From Bacteroidia bacterium (lineage in GTDB: Bacteria > Bacteroidota > Bacteroidia > Bacteroidales > GCA-2748055): DNA of 19,543 nt. The notes under the pieces are model-generated. The model saw only the letters and a program-made list of their open reading frames with translations. It had not been told where the DNA came from and ran no database searches. The position numbers were made by a program, and so were the translations under genes. This document shows, piece after piece, positions 15,809-19,543 of the stretch (within the stretch, counting starts at the first letter, position 1; every line of letters begins with the position of its first letter). Where the stretch lies: assembly GCA_030596245.1 (NCBI GenBank), contig JAUVKN010000034.1, positions 1-19,543 of the forward strand. Direction: 5' to 3'.

Positions 15809-17047
15809 TTACTCAGCTGTAAACACTTTTCTGACAGCCTCCAGATATTTATATCCATTTCTGATATCGGGTTCAAGGTAGCAGCCCTCGGTCCACTCAT
15901 TCCATGCATTGATAATGCAGGTTTTCTGCCCGTGTTTGTCCATGTGGGCTTTCATCATCCGGAGTCCGTGCTCAAACAGTTCCGGTGTGTTATTGACCCA
16001 AATGAAATCAAAGGGATATCCCTTGTATTCATACCTGTCCGATTGTACAGTGCGCGGACTTACATCCCACCCCAGGCTAATGGTAGGGAAATAAGGCACA
16101 TCAAACTGACCGTAGATGGTATTCCAAAATTTGTCTGCGCCATTTAAAACTACGTCGTAAGGAAGCTGAGGCCAGTTCTCCATTTTTCCACGTTTGGTTG
16201 CAACCATGTTATACATGTTAATACTTCTTCCTCCCATCTTATCTAACAGCCTCTTGTGTCGTTCTAAAACCTTACTGTAATTATCGACTTTGAACCCTCT
16301 TCCAACAATATTAAAATGAAGGTCCGGGAAGCCCGCTGCGATGGTTTTCAGCCTGAATACCTCAATGGCTTTAATGGCATTTTCTTCACTACTAAAACCA
16401 TCTATAAAATCTTCAATCTGGAAAATTGAAAAATAGGGAGCACCATTAATTTTATAATATGCCGGATGGTTGAAATATTTTTCGATAATAAGATCTGTCA
16501 TTACATCGAAAGCTTCACCCGCTACATATCCTGAAAAAACAATGTCGGTAGCCTGATCTTGTTTATCCCATTCTATGGGAGCATGGCTTATCTTCATTGG
16601 GAAAAAATCGCGCCAATGATGGTTGGCCCACATGAGGCAAAAGGGAACTTCACTGTTATTCTCAGCGCCAAAATAACCCTCGTCAAGAGCCCTGTTCAAA
16701 AACTCAGCATCCTCATAATAGTACCAATCGAAGATGAAAAAGTCAACTCCGTATCTTTCGGCTACATCAATCTTTCGTTCCATTACTTTGGGATTTGCTT
16801 CATCTTCGTAACCCCATAAAGGTATCTTGGGTTGATAGTGGCCATCAAATCTTGGCGTGGCATGTTTCATGAGGTCCCACTCGTCCCATCCTTTGCCATG
16901 CATATTTTCATTACGTACATCAGCATGATAACTTGGGAAATAGTAGACACCTACTTTGTAATCCTGAGCACAAAGTTGCCCAACCGGAAGTAAGATCAAG
17001 AGTTGAATAACTGTGAACGAACAGACATAAATGACGTTTATTTTCAT
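15809..17047 (-). CDS. Secreted GH99-like / WbsX-family protein
   Basis: 412 residues with a Sec signal peptide (1-28, LCAQ). The rest matches the Glyco_transf_WbsX/GH99-like barrel: VGVYYFPSYH (33-41), GWDEWDLMKHATPRFDGHYQ (53-72), DFFIFDWYYYED (102-113), MWANHHW (139-145) and the C-terminal NAWNEWTEG (380-388) with E384 and E387. Despite the WbsX glycosyltransferase label, exported members next to sulfatases are more likely glycoside hydrolases; characterised GH99 enzymes are endo-acting on alpha-mannosides. This is inference, not demonstrated here. It lies 71 bp downstream of the sulfatase at 17119-18843, and a copy of the upstream core motif lies in that gap. A dead relative sits at 14438-14660 on the other strand. 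Confidence 0.87.
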   Translation of the reverse strand: MKINVIYVCSFTVIQLLILLPVGQLCAQDYKVGVYYFPSYHADVRNENMHGKGWDEWDLMKHATPRFDGHYQPKIPLWGYEDEANPKVMERKIDVAERYGVDFFIFDWYYYEDAEFLNRALDEGYFGAENNSEVPFCLMWANHHWRDFFPMKISHAPIEWDKQDQATDIVFSGYVAGEAFDVMTDLIIEKYFNHPAYYKINGAPYFSIFQIEDFIDGFSSEENAIKAIEVFRLKTIAAGFPDLHFNIVGRGFKVDNYSKVLERHKRLLDKMGGRSINMYNMVATKRGKMENWPQLPYDVVLNGADKFWNTIYGQFDVPYFPTISLGWDVSPRTVQSDRYEYKGYPFDFIWVNNTPELFEHGLRMMKAHMDKHGQKTCIINAWNEWTEGCYLEPDIRNGYKYLEAVRKVFTAE

Positions 17048-17102
17048 AAAAAGTGTATTTGTGTATTAAAAATATCAAATAGTAAACCTTGATACCTTTT
17101 GT

Positions 17103-17114
17103 AATATCGAAACA
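17103..17114 (-). promoter_or_regulatory. Degenerate copy (D) of the upstream core motif
   Basis: On the minus strand this reads TGTTTCGATATT, matching 9 of 12 positions of the core TGTTACAATATC. It sits 56-67 bp before the ATG at 17047, comparable to copy A. On its own it would not be significant; the shared position ahead of a gene is what makes it worth listing. Confidence 0.3.
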
Positions 17115-17118
17115 GGAC

Positions 17119-18843
17119 TTATAAGTTACTTTTGTACTTATTAAGAAATGGGTTCCTGGCAGATTCGTTTTTCACAAAATGCAATAAATCGTGCCTCAAC
17201 TTAGCTTGTAAATCAGCATAGTCAACCTGCCCGGAAATATTCTTTGTTTCCTGAGGATCAGTACCAAGATCGTACAGCTCCTCCATCATTACTTCACCAT
17301 ATTCAGGACCTGAGTTGATGGGTCCTTCTTTACCATCGGGGTTGTCAAGCCATGCAGTATATCTGAATTGTTGGTTAACAAGTGTGTACCCCATTTGCCT
17401 GGCCTTGTTAAACTGTGAATAAGCATAGGGATGGATTTCATGATTTACATCTTTTAACATTGGAATAAGGCTCAGCCCCTGAGCGGCTTCCGGGATATCC
17501 AATCCACAGAGATCAATCAAGGTCGGATAGAAATCAATTAGTTCAACAGGACTGTTAGCTTGCCTGTTTTTTTGTGCTGTTCTGATCATAGGTGCATGAA
17601 TGAAAGCTACAGAACGAGTGGAATGCCGAAATTGGGTTGTTTTATTCCATAGATCGTGGTCAAAAATATGAAATCCATGATCACTAACAATGGCTATGAT
17701 TGTATTTTCCTCAATATCCAATGCCTTCAGTTTGTTAAGTAATTTACCCAATAAGAAGTCAGAGTAACTCACCGAAGCATAATATGACTGAAGCATCTTT
17801 CTGCGAATGGCGTCCTCCTGAATATCACCGGGGTCTGATGGCAATGGGTTTCCTTCCCATGGTGCTTCGGGAATATTGTTTCGCATCAGGTAATCATCTA
17901 TATTGGCCCAGTTAGCTGTTCCATCCGACCAGCCCCTTTGCCCTGCATAGTAAGCCCATGGGACTGGACGTTCATTGCGTTCCTTCATACCATTGGTTAC
18001 AGGCATAACGATTTCCATGGGGTTGATTTTGTCAGCAAATTCCTTTGGCTGACAATATGGGTCATGGTTAGACACTATGCCACAAGCCACAAAAAACGGT
18101 TTGCCCTTCTCCACTGCTTTGTCCATTGCATCCATGGTACGATGAACCCAAAGCATATTCCTGTTTCGGTATGGATCGTTCTTGTCATAATCCATGTGCA
18201 TTTCCCAAATGGATGTTGTCTTATACATATCAGCACTCCATGGATATAAATTATCCTTTGTGATGGGGTTTAAAGTGTCTTGCCAATAGCTCGGCAGGCC
18301 TGTAGCATCTGTATACTTTTTATATTCAGGAGGACTCAGCCAGGGGATCGCATCCGGCTCTTTTTCATAATCAGTAGGTTCCCAATCCAGGGCTTCATAG
18401 ATACCATGTTCATGATGGACCTTACCACTTCGGGCCGTATAGTACCCCTTCTCTCTGAAATAATTACCGATTGTCGGGTGTTTTATTATTATTTCGAAGA
18501 ATTCAGGTACATCTTCCGGTTCGTACATCCAACTTCTCTCATGGTCCGTATTCACCGAAGTCACATCAGGCCTGAGCCCTGTCAGGAATGATGACCTGCT
18601 TGGTCCGCAAAGTGCCGCCTGGCAGAAAGCATTGTTAAATTGCACACCCTGCTCTGCCAATTGATCAAAGTTTGGTGTCAGGTTAAATTTCTGCGAATTT
18701 TTATCACCATAACTTGATAAATGTGTGCCCAAATCATCGAATACTACGAAAAGGATATTGTACTCATTTTTTTCACAACCTGTAAGTGTGAGAAACAGAG
18801 ATAGAACAGGTAAAATGAGACTTATTGATCTGCATGTTTTCAT
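17119..18843 (-). CDS. Lipoprotein S1-family sulfatase, iduronate-2-sulfatase-like
   Basis: 574 residues from the ATG at 18843; the frame extends 3 codons to a TTG at 18852, which is a poorer start. The leader ends LTGC (C23), a good lipobox, so it is membrane-anchored. It is a formylglycine sulfatase: D36/D37 (FDDLGTHLSSYG), CGPSR at 79-83, K141/H143 (GKVHHEHG), H260 (SNHDPY) and D388-H389 (SDHGFH). The overall layout, with a YYASVSYSDFLLGKLL segment and a DHG rather than DNG motif, points to the iduronate-2-sulfatase-like group (SulfAtlas S1_7 style). It precedes the GH99-like gene by 71 bp on the same strand. Which sugar sulfate it removes cannot be read from the sequence. Confidence 0.94.
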   Translation of the reverse strand: MKTCRSISLILPVLSLFLTLTGCEKNEYNILFVVFDDLGTHLSSYGDKNSQKFNLTPNFDQLAEQGVQFNNAFCQAALCGPSRSSFLTGLRPDVTSVNTDHERSWMYEPEDVPEFFEIIIKHPTIGNYFREKGYYTARSGKVHHEHGIYEALDWEPTDYEKEPDAIPWLSPPEYKKYTDATGLPSYWQDTLNPITKDNLYPWSADMYKTTSIWEMHMDYDKNDPYRNRNMLWVHRTMDAMDKAVEKGKPFFVACGIVSNHDPYCQPKEFADKINPMEIVMPVTNGMKERNERPVPWAYYAGQRGWSDGTANWANIDDYLMRNNIPEAPWEGNPLPSDPGDIQEDAIRRKMLQSYYASVSYSDFLLGKLLNKLKALDIEENTIIAIVSDHGFHIFDHDLWNKTTQFRHSTRSVAFIHAPMIRTAQKNRQANSPVELIDFYPTLIDLCGLDIPEAAQGLSLIPMLKDVNHEIHPYAYSQFNKARQMGYTLVNQQFRYTAWLDNPDGKEGPINSGPEYGEVMMEELYDLGTDPQETKNISGQVDYADLQAKLRHDLLHFVKNESARNPFLNKYKSNL

Positions 18844-18914
18844 TTGCTTCAATTTTAATACAACAAGTTAATTGATTGAATTTCCCGGGACTTACCCATG
18901 TATCATTTCGGGGT

Positions 18915-18926
18915 GATATTGTAACA
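18915..18926 (-). promoter_or_regulatory. Copy C of the upstream core motif
   Basis: The minus strand reads TGTTACAATATC, identical over 12 bases to the core in element B and one base different from that in A. It is 72-83 bp before the ATG at 18843. The rest of the 69-bp A/B element, including its central dyad, is not conserved here. Confidence 0.45.
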
Positions 18927-18929
18927 GAT

Positions 18930-19180
18930 GGTGTAGCTATTTACTCTTCTTTCAATGAGCTGGGATCACTCAAATGGCTATTTTTATCTGGCGTATGTCA
19001 CTTGCTGGAAATATTCTGAATGGGATGCAGGCTGAATGATCAGTTTTATCTCCTATTACAAGGGATTTAACTCCACATCCTTCAACTCCCGTAAACCAGG
19101 ACTTGCCAAATCTGACAGTCCTACGGGACGATTATACGGATCCGTAAGGATTGAATATGTTCAACTAAAACAATTAACCT
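18930..19180. other. Intergenic stretch between divergent genes
   Basis: With copy C on its left, this fills the 337-bp gap between the sulfatase and the GH27 remnant. It contains a 12-bp perfect palindrome TACGGATCCGTA at 19135-19146, 35 bp before the remnant's ATG. I see no gene, RNA or terminator that I can support. The upstream control region of the former alpha-galactosidase gene would be here. Confidence 0.4.
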
Positions 19181-19330
19181 ATGAAACGTACCTTATTGAT
19201 TATTTTATGCTTCCTTGTAATTCATTCTTCAAGGTCCATATTGCATGCTCAGAAATTTGAAGGGCTTGCACAAACACCTCCTGGGGGGTCGATTATCTGA
19301 AATATGACTGGTGTTATTCTACTACACAGT
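19181..19330 (+). pseudogene. Remnant of a GH27 alpha-galactosidase gene with large internal deletion
   Basis: The ATG at 19181 opens a normal start: a signal peptide (MKRTLLIILCFLVI, ending LHAQ) followed by KFEGLAQTPP, the segment that in GH27 enzymes precedes MGWNSWN. The frame then stops at TGA after 40 codons. In another frame, 19282 onward reads WGVDYLKYDWCYSTTQ, which is the GH27 strand bearing the catalytic nucleophile Asp (YDWC). In intact GH27 proteins these two segments are separated by roughly a hundred or more residues, including the first active-site strand, so an internal deletion with frameshift has joined them. Reading degrades after TTQ and stops at 19351. No function is expected beyond, at most, a 40-residue secreted peptide. 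Confidence 0.8.
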
Positions 19331-19446
19331 GTATTTTTCTTAAGACTGAATAAAATGGAACCTTAAAAAGGTCACAATCTTTATCTATCAATTGTTTCAA
19401 AGAACCTATTTAATTTTTTGTGGACACTAATGATAAATTAACGAAT

Positions 19447-19543
19447 ATGAAAAAAGCATTGTTTCTCCCATTCCTTATGTTGATGTTGAATGTCAACGCA
19501 ACGACCTTTGAAAAACCCAACATCATCGTCATTATAAGTGATG
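19447..19543 (+). CDS. S1-family sulfatase, N-terminal fragment at window edge
   Basis: The ATG at 19447 opens a frame to the end of the window (32 codons). It encodes a signal peptide (MKKALFLPFLMLMLNVNA) followed by FEKPNIIVIISD, the first strand of S1 sulfatases with the beginning of the calcium-binding Asp pair. The gene is partial, so the formylglycine motif is not visible. It lies 117 bp after the GH27 remnant on the same strand and may once have shared an operon with it. It would be the fourth sulfatase of the locus. Confidence 0.75.
   Translation, partial: MKKALFLPFLMLMLNVNATTFEKPNIIVIISD

Noticed and set aside
15637..15909. A 90-codon minus-strand frame between the metallophosphoesterase and the GH99-like gene
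   Set aside because: It overlaps the end of the GH99-like gene by about 100 bases in another frame and shows no recognisable motif.
19135..19146. Perfect palindrome TACGGATCCGTA as an operator or terminator
   Set aside because: Only one copy was found, with no loop and no T-run; it stands alone and could occur by chance.
19036..19260. A 74-codon plus-strand frame before and across the GH27 remnant start
   Set aside because: It overlaps the recognisable GH27 leader in another frame and has no motif; the leader at 19181 explains the region better.

Overview
The window looks like a carbohydrate-degradation locus from a member of the Bacteroidota, probably one that feeds on sulfated polysaccharides. 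Two large enzymes end in type IX secretion (Por) C-terminal sorting domains with a YPNP motif, several proteins have Bacteroidota-style lipoprotein or Sec signal peptides, and gene spacing is short with few Shine-Dalgarno sites. No rRNA, tRNA, CRISPR array, transposase, SusC/SusD pair or regulator gene is visible.

Left block (minus strand, 1-13222), apparently two transcription units. The promoter-distal unit, from 6861 down past base 1, holds a 1095-residue secreted clan GH-A-like hydrolase with two discoidin domains, one inserted inside the other. It is followed by two tandem DUF5060/DUF4038 (GH140-like) paralogues; the second has an extra LamG-type tail and runs off the left edge. The unit starting at 13222 holds a sulfatase with an N-terminal Ig-like domain, a 1013-residue multi-module GH99-like T9SS protein, and a second sulfatase.

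Middle and right (13223-18843). A plus-strand amidohydrolase-2 (lactonase-like) gene with a Tat-type lipoprotein leader is followed directly by a decayed remnant of a GH99/WbsX-like gene. Convergent to these, on the minus strand, lie a secreted metallophosphoesterase, an intact GH99/WbsX-like protein and a lipoprotein sulfatase of the iduronate-2-sulfatase type.

Right edge (18844-19543). A short intergenic stretch is followed on the plus strand by a small remnant of a GH27 alpha-galactosidase gene with a large internal deletion, and then by the first 32 codons of a fourth sulfatase.

Together the genes suggest staged removal of sulfate and sugars from a sulfated heteroglycan: cell-surface or released T9SS enzymes first, then periplasmic or lipoprotein sulfatases and hydrolases, with a lactonase that may act on an aldonolactone. 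The polymer cannot be named from this sequence. The most notable non-coding signal is a 69-bp element that aligns without gaps upstream of two of the minus-strand units (54 of 69 bases identical), whose 12-bp core recurs upstream of two more. It is a good candidate for a shared operator/promoter. The two gene remnants indicate that this locus is losing or exchanging enzyme genes.
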